Shown here: one piece after another, positions 1 to 8,839 of the stretch | How positions within the stretch are numbered: the first letter of the stretch is position 1 | Layout of the letters: each line of letters begins with the position of its first letter | Assembly (NCBI RefSeq): GCF_036013645.1 | Contig: NZ_CP107869.1 | Span: 4,154,001 to 4,218,000 of the forward strand | DNA length: 64,000 nucleotides | Direction: 5' to 3' | Source of the DNA: Streptomyces sp. NBC_00490 | GTDB lineage: Bacteria > Actinomycetota > Actinomycetes > Streptomycetales > Streptomycetaceae | The notes under the pieces: generated by a model | Databases searched by the model: none | Told to the model about the DNA's origin: nothing | What the model saw: the letters and a program-made list of their open reading frames with translations, nothing else | Translations under genes and position numbers: made by a program

Positions 1-470
1 GACCGGGCGGGGCGGGCGGGCTCGGTCGACGTCCTGACCGACGGTCTCGGACCCGCCGACCAGGACGGGGCGGGGCGGCCCTACCGCGTCGACGTTCTGA
101 CCGGCGGCCCCGGGCCCACCCACCAGGACGGGGCGCACCGGCCCCAACCATTCGACTTCCTGCCCGACCGCAGACCGGCCGACCCGGGCGGTACTCAACG
201 GCTCCACCCGGTCAACGTCTTGCTCAGCCACAGACCGGCCAACCAAGACGGGACCAGCCCGCCGCGCCCGGTCGACGCCCTCAGACCCACCGATCAGGAC
301 GGGTCGCAGCGACCTCACCCGGTCAACGTCCTGACCGACGGTCTCGGACCCGCCGACCAAGACAGGACCAGCCCGCCGCGCCCGGTCGACGCCCTCACCG
401 GCAGCCTCAGACGCACCGACCAGGACAGGGGGCAACGACCCCGCACGGTCAACTTCCTGCCCAGCAACCG
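1..470 (-). repeat. In-frame 63-bp tandem repeat encoding the transporter tail
   Basis: The + strand motif GTCGACGTCCTGACC and its variants recur at 25, 88, 151, 211, 271, 322, 385 and 448. Spacings are 63, 63, 60, 60, 51, 63 and 63 bp. All length changes are whole codons. On the minus strand each unit reads roughly GQDVDR, then a variable R/P-rich stretch, then PVLVGGSE. The array continues past the left edge, so the copy number is unknown. Confidence 0.85.
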
Positions 471-1266
471 CCGCCGGGGCGGTGGTCGGGCGGCTGAGCA
501 AGGTCACGCCGTGGATGGCGGACGCGGCGGCGGTGAGGGCGAGGAGGGTGCCTGTGGGGCCGTAGCGGAAGCCCTCGCCGAGGAGGGTGAGGCCGATGGC
601 GGCGGCGGTGACGGGGTTGACGAGGGTGAGGAGGGCGAGGGGGCCGCCGAGGCCGTGGCGGTAGGCCTTCTGGGAGAGCAGCAGGCCGCCCACCGCGAAG
701 GCGACCGTCAGGAGCGCCACCAGCGCCGTGCTCCAGGAGAGCGTCGGGCCGACCGCGAGCTTCTGTGCCAGCGTGGAGCCGGCCCCGGAGGCGATGCCGG
801 ACGCGGCGGCGACCGCGAGGCCCCCGCGGGCCGAGAGCAGCGTGACGGCCGCGGCGGCGACGAGTGCCACCAGCAGGACCCCGGTGGTGTTCAGGGTGTC
901 GCCGCGCCCCGAGGCCGTGACGGCCAGCAGGGTCGTCAGCCCGAGGAGGGTGAAGGCCATGCCGTTCCACTGGGTGCCCGAGGTCCGGCGGCCCGAGACC
1001 AGCGAGCCCAGCGGTACCGCGAGCACGAGGCTCAGCGCGCCGAGCGGCTGCACCAGGGTCAGCGGTCCGTAGCGCAGGGCGACCACGTGCAGCAGCGCAC
1101 CGGAGGCGTTGAGGAGCACGGACCCCCACCACCCGCCGCGGGCCAGCGCCCCGCGCACGCTCATGGTGTCGGCGGCGGTCCGCTCCTGGACGACCGCGGC
1201 CGCCGCGTAGCAGATCGCCGAGACCAGGGAGAGGGCCACGGCCAGGAACACCGGAGAACCTGTCAT
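1..1266 (-). CDS. DMT/EamA-type transporter with tandem-repeat C-terminal tail (3' end cut off by the window edge)
   Basis: An integral membrane protein of the drug/metabolite transporter superfamily; the substrate cannot be read from the sequence. ATG at 1264-1266 follows GGGGAGG. The first ~265 residues are alternating hydrophobic helices of the EamA type, including a second-repeat segment LVNPVTAAAIGLTLLGE and ending near HGVTLLSRP (about 480-500). The frame then stays open to base 1 with no stop. The extra >=150 residues are a tandem repeat of about 21 residues built on GQDVDR and PVLVGGSE, rich in G, V, D and R with no membrane segment. Repeat spacing is 63, 60 or 51 bp, always a multiple of three, which supports translation. 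Family members usually stop near 300 residues, so the tail is the oddity. The core call is firm; the tail being translated is a strong inference. Confidence 0.8.
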   Translation of the reverse strand, partial: MTGSPVFLAVALSLVSAICYAAAAVVQERTAADTMSVRGALARGGWWGSVLLNASGALLHVVALRYGPLTLVQPLGALSLVLAVPLGSLVSGRRTSGTQWNGMAFTLLGLTTLLAVTASGRGDTLNTTGVLLVALVAAAAVTLLSARGGLAVAAASGIASGAGSTLAQKLAVGPTLSWSTALVALLTVAFAVGGLLLSQKAYRHGLGGPLALLTLVNPVTAAAIGLTLLGEGFRYGPTGTLLALTAAASAIHGVTLLSRPTTAPAAVAGQEVDRAGSLPPVLVGASEAAGEGVDRARRAGPVLVGGSETVGQDVDRVRSLRPVLIGGSEGVDRARRAGPVLVGRSVAEQDVDRVEPLSTARVGRSAVGQEVEWLGPVRPVLVGGPGAAGQNVDAVGPPRPVLVGGSETVGQDVDRARPPRPV

Positions 1267-1297
1267 CGCGGTCCACCTCCCCATCTGTCGATGTCGA

Positions 1298-1355
1298 TAC
1301 GAAACGGTTTCGTACCGACACACTACGAGGAGGCTTAACGAAACGCAAGCGTTTC
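1298..1355 (-). promoter_or_regulatory. Promoter of the DMT transporter with two TetR-like dyads
   Basis: On the minus strand a -35-like TTGCGT (1343-1348) lies 17 bp from a -10-like TAGTGT (1320-1325). Two dyads flank it. TACGAAAC-G-GTTTCGTA at 1298-1314 lies between the -10 and the gene, and GAAACGC-AA-GCGTTTC at 1340-1355 covers the -35. Both share a GAAAC/GTTTC core, typical of TetR-family operators. No TetR gene adjoins it inside the window. Confidence 0.6.
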
Positions 1356-1385
1356 TCTAGCTGGGCCGGATTTCCGACACGAACC

Positions 1386-2054
1386 TCATCGCATCGCGAC
1401 GAATCCGAACAGCTCCGGCACCCCGCCCGGCCCGATCTCGACGGTCCGCTCCAGCCGCAGCCCCGCCGACACCACGGCGTTCAGAAGATCGGCCAGCGGG
1501 ATGTGCCAGGCCCCCACCCGGGCCCGTACACCGGCGGGGTTCCAGGAGTCGAGGGTGCGGGCGCGGTCGGCGTACCGCTCGTCCAGCACCACCCGCCCCG
1601 GCTCCCGCCAGTCGGCGAACGCGCCGACGAAGCAGGGGTGGACGCCCAGGTGCACGAACCGTCCGCCGGGCGCCAGCACCCGGGCGATCTCCCGCAGGAC
1701 GGCCGCGTAGTCGGGCACGTCCGTGCTCGCCAGCACACACATCGCGGCCGGCACCGAGGCGTCGGCCAGCGGCAGCGCCGTCGCGTCGGCGACCGCGACC
1801 GGCAGCCGGCCGGCCGCGTGGCGGAGCTGACCGCCGGAGAGGTCGAACCCGTACGGGGTCCGGCCGAGTTCCGCCGCCACGGACGCGTGGGCGCCGGTCC
1901 CGCAGCAGACGTCCAGACAGATCCCCTCGCCGGGGCCCAGCAGCTCCCTCAGCGTCGCGTGCACCCGGGCGAAGTACTCGCCGCCCGAGGTCGGTGACAT
2001 GAAGGCGTTGTACCAGTCCGCGTGGGCGTCGTACGCCGGTGTGGTCGTCGTCAT
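1386..2054 (-). CDS. Class I SAM-dependent methyltransferase
   Basis: 222 residues, a typical size for a single-domain class I methyltransferase. The SAM-binding motif I is LDVCCGTGAHA around residues 47-57, followed by an acidic strand end (YGFDLSGGQ) and the post-motif region VLREIARVLAPGGRFVHLG, which is characteristic of the Methyltransf_11/25 group. The substrate is not predictable. The ATG at 2052-2054 is divergent from the MarR-GNAT gene, sharing a 168-bp intergenic region. The gene lies 119 bp downstream of the DMT transporter start on the same strand and is transcribed towards it, with the dyad promoter of that transporter in between, so co-transcription is possible but unlikely. No truncation seen. 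Confidence 0.85.
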   Translation of the reverse strand: MTTTTPAYDAHADWYNAFMSPTSGGEYFARVHATLRELLGPGEGICLDVCCGTGAHASVAAELGRTPYGFDLSGGQLRHAAGRLPVAVADATALPLADASVPAAMCVLASTDVPDYAAVLREIARVLAPGGRFVHLGVHPCFVGAFADWREPGRVVLDERYADRARTLDSWNPAGVRARVGAWHIPLADLLNAVVSAGLRLERTVEIGPGGVPELFGFVAMR

Positions 2055-2167
2055 GTCCTAGAGACTGGGAACAACTCCCCCGTCACAAACGCCCGTTCGC
2101 TCACGGCGTCGGCTTCCGGGTCCCGCCGGGCAGTGGACGGGGGTACGGGACCGTCGTACGGTATCTC

Positions 2168-2178
2168 TGACTGAGTCA
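2168..2178. promoter_or_regulatory. Short palindrome in the methyltransferase/MarR divergent region
   Basis: TGACT-G-AGTCA is a perfect 11-bp dyad about 45 bp upstream of the MarR-GNAT start. MarR-family proteins often bind dyads in their own divergent promoter, so this is a candidate operator. It is short enough to occur by chance. Confidence 0.3.
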
Positions 2179-2222
2179 ACCATTCGAGGGTTGGCGAAGG
2201 GGTCGAGAAGGGGCCGACGATC

Positions 2223-3161
2223 ATGACCGTGCAGGACATCCGCGCCTTCAACCGCTTCTACACCAACGTCATCGGCGCCCTCGACTACAGCCGTCAGCTG
2301 TACGCCCCGTACACCCTCACCGAGTCCCGCGTCCTGTACGAGCTCGCGCATTCCCCGCGTACGGACGCGGCGGACCTGCGCGGTGAACTCTCCCTGGACG
2401 CCGGCTACTTGAGCCGCATCTTCAACAAGTTCGAGCAGGACGGGCTGATCGAACGCACCCCGTCGCGCCGCGACCCGCGGCGCAGGCGCGTGACGCTCAC
2501 GGCGCGGGGGCGGGAGACCGCCGCCCTGCTCGCCGAGCGCGCGGACGAATCCGTGGGCGCGCTGCTCGCCACGGTCCCGTCCGCCGACCGCCCCCGTCTC
2601 GCCGAGGCCATGCGGACCGTCCGCGAGCTCCTCTCCGACGGCCGCCCGCCCCGCCGCGAGGACGTCCTGCTGCGCGACCCGGGCCCGGGCGACCTGGGCT
2701 GGATCGTGCAGCGCAACGCCGCCCTCTACACCGTGGAGCACGGCTTCAACGCCGACTACGAGGGGCTGGTGGCCCGGATCGTCGCCGACTTCGCCGAGGA
2801 CCACGACCCGCACCTGGAGCGGGTGTGGATCGCGGAGCTCGACGGCCGGCCGGTGGGCTGTGTGATGTGCGTACGGGACGAGGCACCCGGCACGGCCCGG
2901 CTGCGGCTGCTGCTGGTCGAGCCGGACGCGCGCGGACTCGGCATCGGCGCCCGCCTCGTCTCGGCCGTCGTCGACTTCGCACGCGGCGTCGGCTACCGCG
3001 ACCTGGTCCTGTGGACCAACGACATCCTCGCCTCCGCCCGCCACATCTACCAGCGCCACGGCTTCGTCCTCGTCGCCGAGAAACCGCACCGCTCCTTCGG
3101 CAAGGACCTGGTCGGCCAGGACTGGCGCCTGGATCTGCACGCGCCCAGGAGTGACGCGTAG
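2223..3161 (+). CDS. MarR-GNAT fusion: HTH regulator with C-terminal N-acetyltransferase domain
   Basis: 312 residues in two parts. Residues 1 to ~140 are a MarR winged helix: the recognition region is SLDAGYLSRIFNKFEQDGLI and the wing is [16 protein letters not shown]. Residues ~150-305 are a GNAT fold with the acetyl-CoA-binding motif A (RLLLVEPDARGLGIGARLV) and the late motif YQRHGFVLV. This fusion is a recognised architecture in actinobacteria and proteobacteria; the acetylated target is unknown. The sugar isomerase-like gene starts 10 bp after its stop, so the two are probably co-transcribed. ATG start; the upstream purine run GAGAAGGGG is a weak ribosome binding site. Confidence 0.88.
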   Translation: MTVQDIRAFNRFYTNVIGALDYSRQLYAPYTLTESRVLYELAHSPRTDAADLRGELSLDAGYLSRIFNKFEQDGLIERTPSRRDPRRRRVTLTARGRETAALLAERADESVGALLATVPSADRPRLAEAMRTVRELLSDGRPPRREDVLLRDPGPGDLGWIVQRNAALYTVEHGFNADYEGLVARIVADFAEDHDPHLERVWIAELDGRPVGCVMCVRDEAPGTARLRLLLVEPDARGLGIGARLVSAVVDFARGVGYRDLVLWTNDILASARHIYQRHGFVLVAEKPHRSFGKDLVGQDWRLDLHAPRSDA

Positions 3162-3171
3162 AGTCCGGAGC

Positions 3172-3972
3172 ATGAAGCTGGCGTTCTCCACTCTCGGCGT
3201 CCCCGGTCTCCCCGTCCCCGAGGTGCTCCGCCTCGCGCACACGCACGGCTATCACGGCGTAGAGCTGCGCGCGCACCCGGAGGAGGCGGTACATCCCGGC
3301 ATCGACGCCGCCCAACGGGCCGACACGGTGGCCGAGTTCAAGGCGGCCGGGGTGGAGGTCCTCGGTCTCGCCGGGTACGCGCGCGTGGCCGCGCCGGGCG
3401 ACGACGAGCCGGTGCTGGCGGAGATCCGCGCCCTCCTGGACCTCGCCCGCGACCTGGGCGCCCCGTACATCCGCGTCTTCCCCGGCGCGAGCCCCGAGCA
3501 GTCGGCCGCCGAGGCCGACGCGACGGCGGCCCGGCGCCTGGGCACGGCGGCGCGGTACGCGGCGGACGCCGGAGTGCGCATCCTCCTGGAGACCCACGAC
3601 TCGCACCGCACCGGAGCCGACGCGATCCGCATCCTCGGCCCGGTCGGCCACCGCAACGTCGGCTCGCTGTGGGACGTCATGCACACCTGGCTGGGCGGCG
3701 AGCAGCCCTCGGAGACGTACGCGGCACTCTCCCCGTTCCTCGGATACGTCCAGGTCAAGGACATCGCCTCGCCCGACGACACCACCCCGCTCCCGCTCGG
3801 CGCGGGCGTGCTGCCCCTCGCCGAGTGCGTCGAGGTCCTCTCCCGCCACGGCTGGGACGGCTGGCTGTGCTGGGAGTACGAGAAGCGCTGGTACGAGGGG
3901 GCCGCGCCGCTTCCCGAGCTGCTGGGCGCGGGCCGCGAGCACCTGGCCCGGCTCCTGAACGAGAGCGCGTAG
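3172..3972 (+). CDS. Sugar phosphate isomerase/epimerase-like TIM-barrel protein
   Basis: 266 residues from the ATG at 3172, preceded by CCGGAG. An upstream GTG at 3151 would overlap the previous gene and adds a charged leader, so it was not chosen. The fold is the xylose-isomerase-like AP endonuclease 2 barrel. Metal-site acidic residues are visible in LETHDSH, SLWDVMHTW and CWEYEKRWY. Family members isomerise or epimerise sugars, inositols or sugar acids using a divalent metal; this member's substrate is not evident. It follows the MarR-GNAT gene closely, suggesting joint regulation. Confidence 0.82.
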   Translation: MKLAFSTLGVPGLPVPEVLRLAHTHGYHGVELRAHPEEAVHPGIDAAQRADTVAEFKAAGVEVLGLAGYARVAAPGDDEPVLAEIRALLDLARDLGAPYIRVFPGASPEQSAAEADATAARRLGTAARYAADAGVRILLETHDSHRTGADAIRILGPVGHRNVGSLWDVMHTWLGGEQPSETYAALSPFLGYVQVKDIASPDDTTPLPLGAGVLPLAECVEVLSRHGWDGWLCWEYEKRWYEGAAPLPELLGAGREHLARLLNESA

Positions 3973-4051
3973 GTAATTCGGTGGCTCAGGGACCGGGGGC
4001 CGGTTAGCGTCCCGGGGTGCCTCAGCCCACCCCGCTCCCGGTCCCCCTCTC

Positions 4052-5305
4052 ATGAGCCTGTCCGACGTGCTCCTCGACGTCCGGCCCCTGCGCACCTCCC
4101 CCGTCTTCCGGCGGCTGCTGTTCGGGCGCACGGTGTCCACGCTCGGCACCTTCATGACCATGGTCACCGTCATGTACCAGGTCTGGGACATGACGCACAG
4201 CGCGTTCTGGAGCGGCGCCGTCGGCATCGCACAGGCCGTGCCGATGGTCGCCGTCAGCCTGTTCGCGGGCGCCTGGGCCGACCGCGTCGACCGCCGCCGT
4301 ATGTATCTCACCGGCACGGTCGGCTCGGCGGTCTGCTCCCTGCTGCTGACCGTGCAGGCCTTCATCGGCCACCCGCCCGTGGCCGTGATCCTCGTGCTGG
4401 TGGCGGTCCAGACGTCCTTCGCCGCGCTCGGCGCCCCCGCGGCGGGGGTGTTCGTCCCCCGGCTGCTGCCCAAGGAGCAGGTGGCCGCCGGTCTCGCCCT
4501 CCAGCAGGTCACCGGCCAGGCGATGATGCTGGTCGGCCCCGCCGTCGCCGGTGTCGTCCTCGGCTGGTGGGGCATCGGCGTCTGCTACCTGCTGGACACC
4601 CTCAGCTTCGCCCTGTCCTTCTACGGCGCCTACGGCCTGCCCGCGCTGCCGCCCGAGGGCGACAGGTCCCGGCCCGGCGTCCACGGCGTCCTGGACGGTC
4701 TGCGCTTCCTGACCGGCCACCGCGCGGTGCGCGGCGCGCTGCTGACGGACCTCGCGGCCTGTCTCCTGGCGATGCCCACGTCGTTGTTCCCCCTGGTCAA
4801 CGAGGAACGCTTCGGCGGCGACCCGCGCACCCTCGGCCTGTTCCTGTCGGCGCTGGCGGTGGGCGGGGTCACGGCGACGGCCTTCTCCGGCCCGGTGACC
4901 CGGCTGGCCCGCCCCGGCCCGGTGATGCTGTGCGCGTCCGCGGGGTGGGGCGCGGCCCTCTTCCTCTTCGGCCTGACGACGAGCGCCTGGGCGGGCCTGG
5001 GGCTGCTGGCCCTGGCCGGCGCGGCGGACGCCCTCGCCGTGCTCTCCCGTACGACCATCGTCCAGACCCTCACCCCCGACGCCCTCCTCGGCCGTGTCAC
5101 CGCCGCCGAGACGATCGTCGGCCAGGCGGGCCCCCACCTGGGCAATCTGCGCGGCGGCCTGGTCGCGGGCTGGTCCTCGGGCGCGACGGCGCTGGTCTCC
5201 GGCGGGCTGATGTGTCTGGCGGCGGTGACTGCGGTGGGCGTCACGACGCCGGAACTGCGGCGGACGGGCGCGCCCGGTGCGGCTACCGCTCCGGCCGCAC
5301 CGTGA
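4052..5305 (+). CDS. MFS transporter (EntS/MFS_3-like)
   Basis: 417 residues with about 12 hydrophobic segments. The MFS motif A is visible after helix 2 as GAWADRVDRRRMYL (about residues 72-85). The layout resembles the enterobactin-exporter-like MFS_3 group: an N-terminal LRTSPVFRRLLFGRTVSTLGT and a C-terminal half with LGRVTAAETIVGQAGPHLG. Probable role is proton-driven efflux of a small molecule across the cytoplasmic membrane. Its stop codon overlaps the convergent hydrolase gene by 23 bp. The start is ATG at 4052 with a weak upstream purine signal. Confidence 0.85.
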   Translation: MSLSDVLLDVRPLRTSPVFRRLLFGRTVSTLGTFMTMVTVMYQVWDMTHSAFWSGAVGIAQAVPMVAVSLFAGAWADRVDRRRMYLTGTVGSAVCSLLLTVQAFIGHPPVAVILVLVAVQTSFAALGAPAAGVFVPRLLPKEQVAAGLALQQVTGQAMMLVGPAVAGVVLGWWGIGVCYLLDTLSFALSFYGAYGLPALPPEGDRSRPGVHGVLDGLRFLTGHRAVRGALLTDLAACLLAMPTSLFPLVNEERFGGDPRTLGLFLSALAVGGVTATAFSGPVTRLARPGPVMLCASAGWGAALFLFGLTTSAWAGLGLLALAGAADALAVLSRTTIVQTLTPDALLGRVTAAETIVGQAGPHLGNLRGGLVAGWSSGATALVSGGLMCLAAVTAVGVTTPELRRTGAPGAATAPAAP

Positions 5306-5858
5306 ACTCGGCGGCCGGGTCCAGGCACCACTCCAGTACGGACGGCCAGGAGCCGTAACCGGCGTCCAGGTCGAGGTGGCCCGCGCCGGGGAGGAGTGTG
5401 GTGGGGACGCCGAGAGGGTCGCCGTAGACGGCCTGCGCGCCCCCCTCGCAGTACGGGTCGTCATCGCCGGCGACGAGCAGGGTCGGCCCGGGGAGGGTGA
5501 GGTCCAGCGAGGGCGGCGCGAACCCGGCGACCTCGGGGTACCGCGCGAGAACGGACGGGGACGGCGGGCCGACGAGCAGAACGCGGCCCACGTCACCGGC
5601 CCCGACGATCCCGCGGGCAACGGCGTGCAACCACAGCAGGACGGAGGCACTGTGGGCGACGACGACATCCGGCACGTCCTCCGCGAGATGCCGCGCGAGT
5701 TCACCGAGCCACACCTCCAGGTCCGGGTCGTCCGGGTCGGGCAGCTGGGGATACGTCACCTGGTGACCGAGCTCGCCGAGACGGTCGGCGAGCCAGTGCT
5801 GCCAGTGGTCCTTGGGCCGGTGGTTCTGCCAGCCGTGGAGGATGAGGTAGGCGGTCAT
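5283..5858 (-). CDS. RBBP9/YdeN-family serine hydrolase
   Basis: 191 residues, the usual size for this small alpha/beta-hydrolase family. The N-terminal strand plus oxyanion region reads LILHGWQNHRP. The nucleophile elbow is AHSAS with Ser70; most hydrolases have G-x-S-x-G, and this family tolerates relaxed elbows. A candidate acid is Asp132-134 (GDDDPYC) and the histidine is His161 (GAGHLD). The physiological substrate is unknown. It is divergent from the LysR gene at 5909, only 50 bp away, so the LysR protein may control it. The 3' end overlaps the MFS gene tail by 23 bp. Confidence 0.85.
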   Translation of the reverse strand: MTAYLILHGWQNHRPKDHWQHWLADRLGELGHQVTYPQLPDPDDPDLEVWLGELARHLAEDVPDVVVAHSASVLLWLHAVARGIVGAGDVGRVLLVGPPSPSVLARYPEVAGFAPPSLDLTLPGPTLLVAGDDDPYCEGGAQAVYGDPLGVPTTLLPGAGHLDLDAGYGSWPSVLEWCLDPAAEFTVRPER

Positions 5859-5908
5859 GGCATCGATCGTTTCCGAACCCGCCCCCAGGGTCCAGTTAAC
5901 CTTTCTCG

Positions 5909-6862
5909 ATGGAACAGGTAAGCGAGACCTTCACAGTCGACCTGCGCCGACTGACCGTCCTGCGCGAACTCCAGCGCCGGGGCAGTCTGGCGAGAACGGC
6001 GGAGGCCCTGCACCTGACCCCGTCGGCGGTCTCCCAGCAGCTCTCGGCGCTGGCCCGCGAGATCGGCGCACCCCTGACGGAACGGGACGGCCGGGGCGTA
6101 CGGCTCACCGGACAGGCCCGCGTGCTGCTGGCCCACGCCGACGAGATCGCCGCCCAACTGGAGCGGGCCCGCGCCGACCTGGCGGCGTACGGGAGCGGCG
6201 GCCGCGGCTCGGTGACCATCGGCTGCTTCTCCAGCGGCATCCTGGGCCTGCTGCCGGGAGTGCTGCGAGGACTGGCCGAACACCTCCCCCACGTCCGCGT
6301 CGACGTCGTGGAGGCGGAACCGCCGGACCTGTTCACGGCCCTGGACGCGGGCCAGGTGGACGTGGCCGTGGCGGTGGACTTCGCGGCGACCCCGCCCCAC
6401 ACGGACCGCCGCTACAGCCGGTCCGACCTGCTGACGGACGTGATGGACATCGTGGTCCCGGCGGATCACCGGCTGGCGGGACGCGGGCGGCTCCCGCTGC
6501 GGGAGCTGGCCGGCGAGCCCTGGATCGCGGGGGACGCCCGCAGCTGTGTGGGCGCGATCGCCCGCGCCGTCTGCGCGACGTCCGGCTTCACCCCGGACAT
6601 CCGGCACGCCGTGAACGACTGGGGCGCGCTGGCGGCCCTGGTGGAGGCGGGAGCGGGCGTGGCCCTGATCCCCCGCCTGGTCCACCCCCTGTACGCCCAC
6701 CGCGCACTGGCGGTACTGACCCCCGAGGGCGCCCCTCCCTCACGGAACGTCTTCGCGGCGGTCCGCACGGGCGCGGACGCGGACCCGGTCCTGGAGACGG
6801 TCAGGCGGCACCTGACCCGGGAGGCGCGACGACTGGCGGACGTGTCACAAGTCCAGGCGTAG
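5909..6862 (+). CDS. LysR-family transcriptional regulator
   Basis: 317 residues. The winged HTH occupies roughly residues 8-65, with RRGSLARTAEALHLTPSAVS as the helix-turn-helix. It is followed by a linker helix (ADEIAAQLERARADL) and a periplasmic-binding-like effector domain (GSVTIGCFSSG onward). ATG at 5909; there is no clear Shine-Dalgarno sequence, so the start could be a few codons off. Divergent from the RBBP9-like hydrolase, the usual LysR arrangement with its target. The effector is not predictable. Confidence 0.88.
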   Translation: MEQVSETFTVDLRRLTVLRELQRRGSLARTAEALHLTPSAVSQQLSALAREIGAPLTERDGRGVRLTGQARVLLAHADEIAAQLERARADLAAYGSGGRGSVTIGCFSSGILGLLPGVLRGLAEHLPHVRVDVVEAEPPDLFTALDAGQVDVAVAVDFAATPPHTDRRYSRSDLLTDVMDIVVPADHRLAGRGRLPLRELAGEPWIAGDARSCVGAIARAVCATSGFTPDIRHAVNDWGALAALVEAGAGVALIPRLVHPLYAHRALAVLTPEGAPPSRNVFAAVRTGADADPVLETVRRHLTREARRLADVSQVQA

Positions 6863-6903
6863 ATCCACAGGTGGCCGGAGCCGCCGTAGAGCGGATCTGC
6901 CCC

Positions 6904-7536
6904 TCATCCGCCCCCCGGGCTGAACCTTGCCACCCGCTGCTCCAGACGTTTCCGCCGCTCCGGCCATTCGTCCGCCGTGATCGAGAAGATCGCCGAGTCC
7001 CGCAGCCGGTTGTCCTCGCCGGGGGCCCAGGAGCGGGACCAGTTGCGCAGGACGCCCTCGAAGTGGGCGCCGACGCTTTCGATCGCCGCTCGGGAGCGGG
7101 CGTTTCGGGCGTCCGTCTTCAGGTCCACCCTCGAGACGTTCCACACCTCGAAGGCGTGGCGGAGGAGGAGGAGCTTGGCCTCGGCGTTGACGCCGGTGCC
7201 CTGGGCGGAGCGGGCCAGCCAGGTGAAGCCGATCTCGATCGCGTCCAGGGTGTCGTCCGAGAGCCAGCTGCGGGGCTCCCAGTAGGACGTCGCGCCCACC
7301 ACTCGCCCCGTCGCCCTGGAGATCTGGGCGTACGGCGCCAGCCGGCCGGTCGCGGCCCGGGCGAGTTGCGCGTCGACGTAGTCCGCCACCTCGTCGGCCC
7401 TGGGCACCCAGGTGAACTCGTACGTTCCCCGGTCCTCCTCCGCCGCCACCGCCAACTCGGTCACATGCGCGTGCGAGAGCGGCTCCAGGCGCACCAACTC
7501 GCCCTCCAGCACCGGACCTTCAAGCTTGAACGCCAT
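6904..7536 (-). CDS. GNAT-family N-acetyltransferase (RimJ/RimL-like)
   Basis: 210 residues. The acetyl-CoA-binding segment is visible as [19 protein letters not shown], and the later signature [22 protein letters not shown] is typical of the RimJ/RimL/Acetyltransf_3 group. The protein target is unknown; relatives acetylate ribosomal proteins or small molecules. Its ATG (7534-7536) lies inside the last codons of the upstream EPSP synthase gene (17-bp overlap), so the two are very probably translationally coupled in one operon. Confidence 0.87.
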   Translation of the reverse strand: MAFKLEGPVLEGELVRLEPLSHAHVTELAVAAEEDRGTYEFTWVPRADEVADYVDAQLARAATGRLAPYAQISRATGRVVGATSYWEPRSWLSDDTLDAIEIGFTWLARSAQGTGVNAEAKLLLLRHAFEVWNVSRVDLKTDARNARSRAAIESVGAHFEGVLRNWSRSWAPGEDNRLRDSAIFSITADEWPERRKRLEQRVARFSPGGG

Positions 7537-8794
7537 TCCCCGGCCGACCCCTCAACTCCGCGAACGCCTCGTGGAAACCGGGGAAAGTCTTGCGTACGCA
7601 CCCAGGGTCGTCGAACGAAATACCCGGCACGCGCAGCCCGGTGACCGCGAAGGACATGACGATGCGGTGGTCGCCGTACGAGGCGATCTCCGTGCCCGCG
7701 CCGCGCACACCGGGCTGGATCTCGATCCAGTCCGGACCCGTCGTCACCTCCACCCCGAGCCGCCGCAGGTTCTCCGCACACGCTTCCAGGCGGTCGCACT
7801 CCTTGACCCGGGTGTTCGCCACGTCCTCGATACGGACCGGTCCGTCCGCGAAGGGCGCGATCGCCGCCAGCGTCGGCATCGTGTCCGAGATGTCCCGCAT
7901 ATTGACGGTCAGGCCGCGCAGTACGCCCGTCCCCCGGACCGTCGTGCCCGACGCGCCGACCGACACCTGCGCGCCCATCCGCCGCAGTACGTCGACGAAG
8001 CCCAGGTCGCCCTGGAGCGCGCCGGTGCCCAGGCCCGGGACCGTCACCTCGGCACCCGGGGTCACCGCCGCCGCGGCGAAGAAGTAGCCGGCCGTGGAGG
8101 CGTCCGGTTCGATCGCGTACGTCGTCGCGCGGTAGCCGCCGGGCGGGACCACGAAGACGTCCCCCTCCCGTTCCACCCGCACCCCGAAGGCCCGCATCAT
8201 CGCGATCGTGATCTCCACGTACGGCACCGAGACCAGGTCCGTCACCCGGATCCGCAGCCCCTTGCGGGTCAGCGGACCGAGGAGCAGCAGCGCCGTCAGG
8301 TACTGCGAGGACTGCCCCGCGTCCAGCACCACCTCACCGCCCTCGACCCCGGCCGCCCGTACGGTCAGCGGGTGATGCCCCTCGGCCCGCTCGTGCCGCA
8401 GGTCCACGCCCAGGTCGCGCAGGGCACGGGTCAGGGGCAGCAACGGCCTGCGCCGCATCTGCTCCGAGGCGTCGAAGCGGTACGTCCCGTGCCCCGCCGC
8501 CGCCAATGTCGGCAGGAAGCGGGCCGTCGTAGCACCGTCCCGGCAGTACACGTCCGCCTCCGCCACCGCGGGACCCTGCGGCCGCCCGTCGACCTGCCAC
8601 GCATCCGGCGTCCGCCCCACCCGATACCCGAGCCGCGCCAGCCCCTCCGCAAACCCCTCCGTGTCATCCGACCTCAAAGGCCGCACGAGCGTGGTGACTC
8701 CGTCGGCCGCCGCCGCCAGAAAAAGCGCACGGGCGGTAATGGACTTGGACCCGGGAACGTCAACAACGGACATACCCCCATGATCGACCGCCAC
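7520..8794 (-). CDS. aroA: 3-phosphoshikimate 1-carboxyvinyltransferase (EPSP synthase)
   Basis: Transfers the enolpyruvyl group of PEP to shikimate 3-phosphate in the chorismate pathway. The N-terminal substrate loop is [14 protein letters not shown] with the conserved lysine. [28 protein letters not shown] and [14 protein letters not shown] follow, and the C-terminal PEP-site block is [12 protein letters not shown], then [15 protein letters not shown] at 8794 gives 424 residues, close to the ~427 of well-known members; it follows GGAGGGGG with short spacing. An ATG at 8773 would place the loop very near the N terminus. Streptomyces often hold more than one aroA, so this may not be the only copy. 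Its 5' flank is the GC-rich repeat array. Confidence 0.9.
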   Translation of the reverse strand: MAVDHGGMSVVDVPGSKSITARALFLAAAADGVTTLVRPLRSDDTEGFAEGLARLGYRVGRTPDAWQVDGRPQGPAVAEADVYCRDGATTARFLPTLAAAGHGTYRFDASEQMRRRPLLPLTRALRDLGVDLRHERAEGHHPLTVRAAGVEGGEVVLDAGQSSQYLTALLLLGPLTRKGLRIRVTDLVSVPYVEITIAMMRAFGVRVEREGDVFVVPPGGYRATTYAIEPDASTAGYFFAAAAVTPGAEVTVPGLGTGALQGDLGFVDVLRRMGAQVSVGASGTTVRGTGVLRGLTVNMRDISDTMPTLAAIAPFADGPVRIEDVANTRVKECDRLEACAENLRRLGVEVTTGPDWIEIQPGVRGAGTEIASYGDHRIVMSFAVTGLRVPGISFDDPGCVRKTFPGFHEAFAELRGRPGNGVQA

Positions 8795-8839
8795 CCCCCT
8801 CCAACGCCGCCCCGTCCACGGAATGGACCCCACGAGCCC

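Noticed and set aside
220..1338. A 372-residue + strand frame across the transporter and its repeats
   Set aside because: Antisense shadow: the minus strand encodes an unmistakable membrane transporter, and the + product is a repetitive G/R/E-rich sequence without family features.
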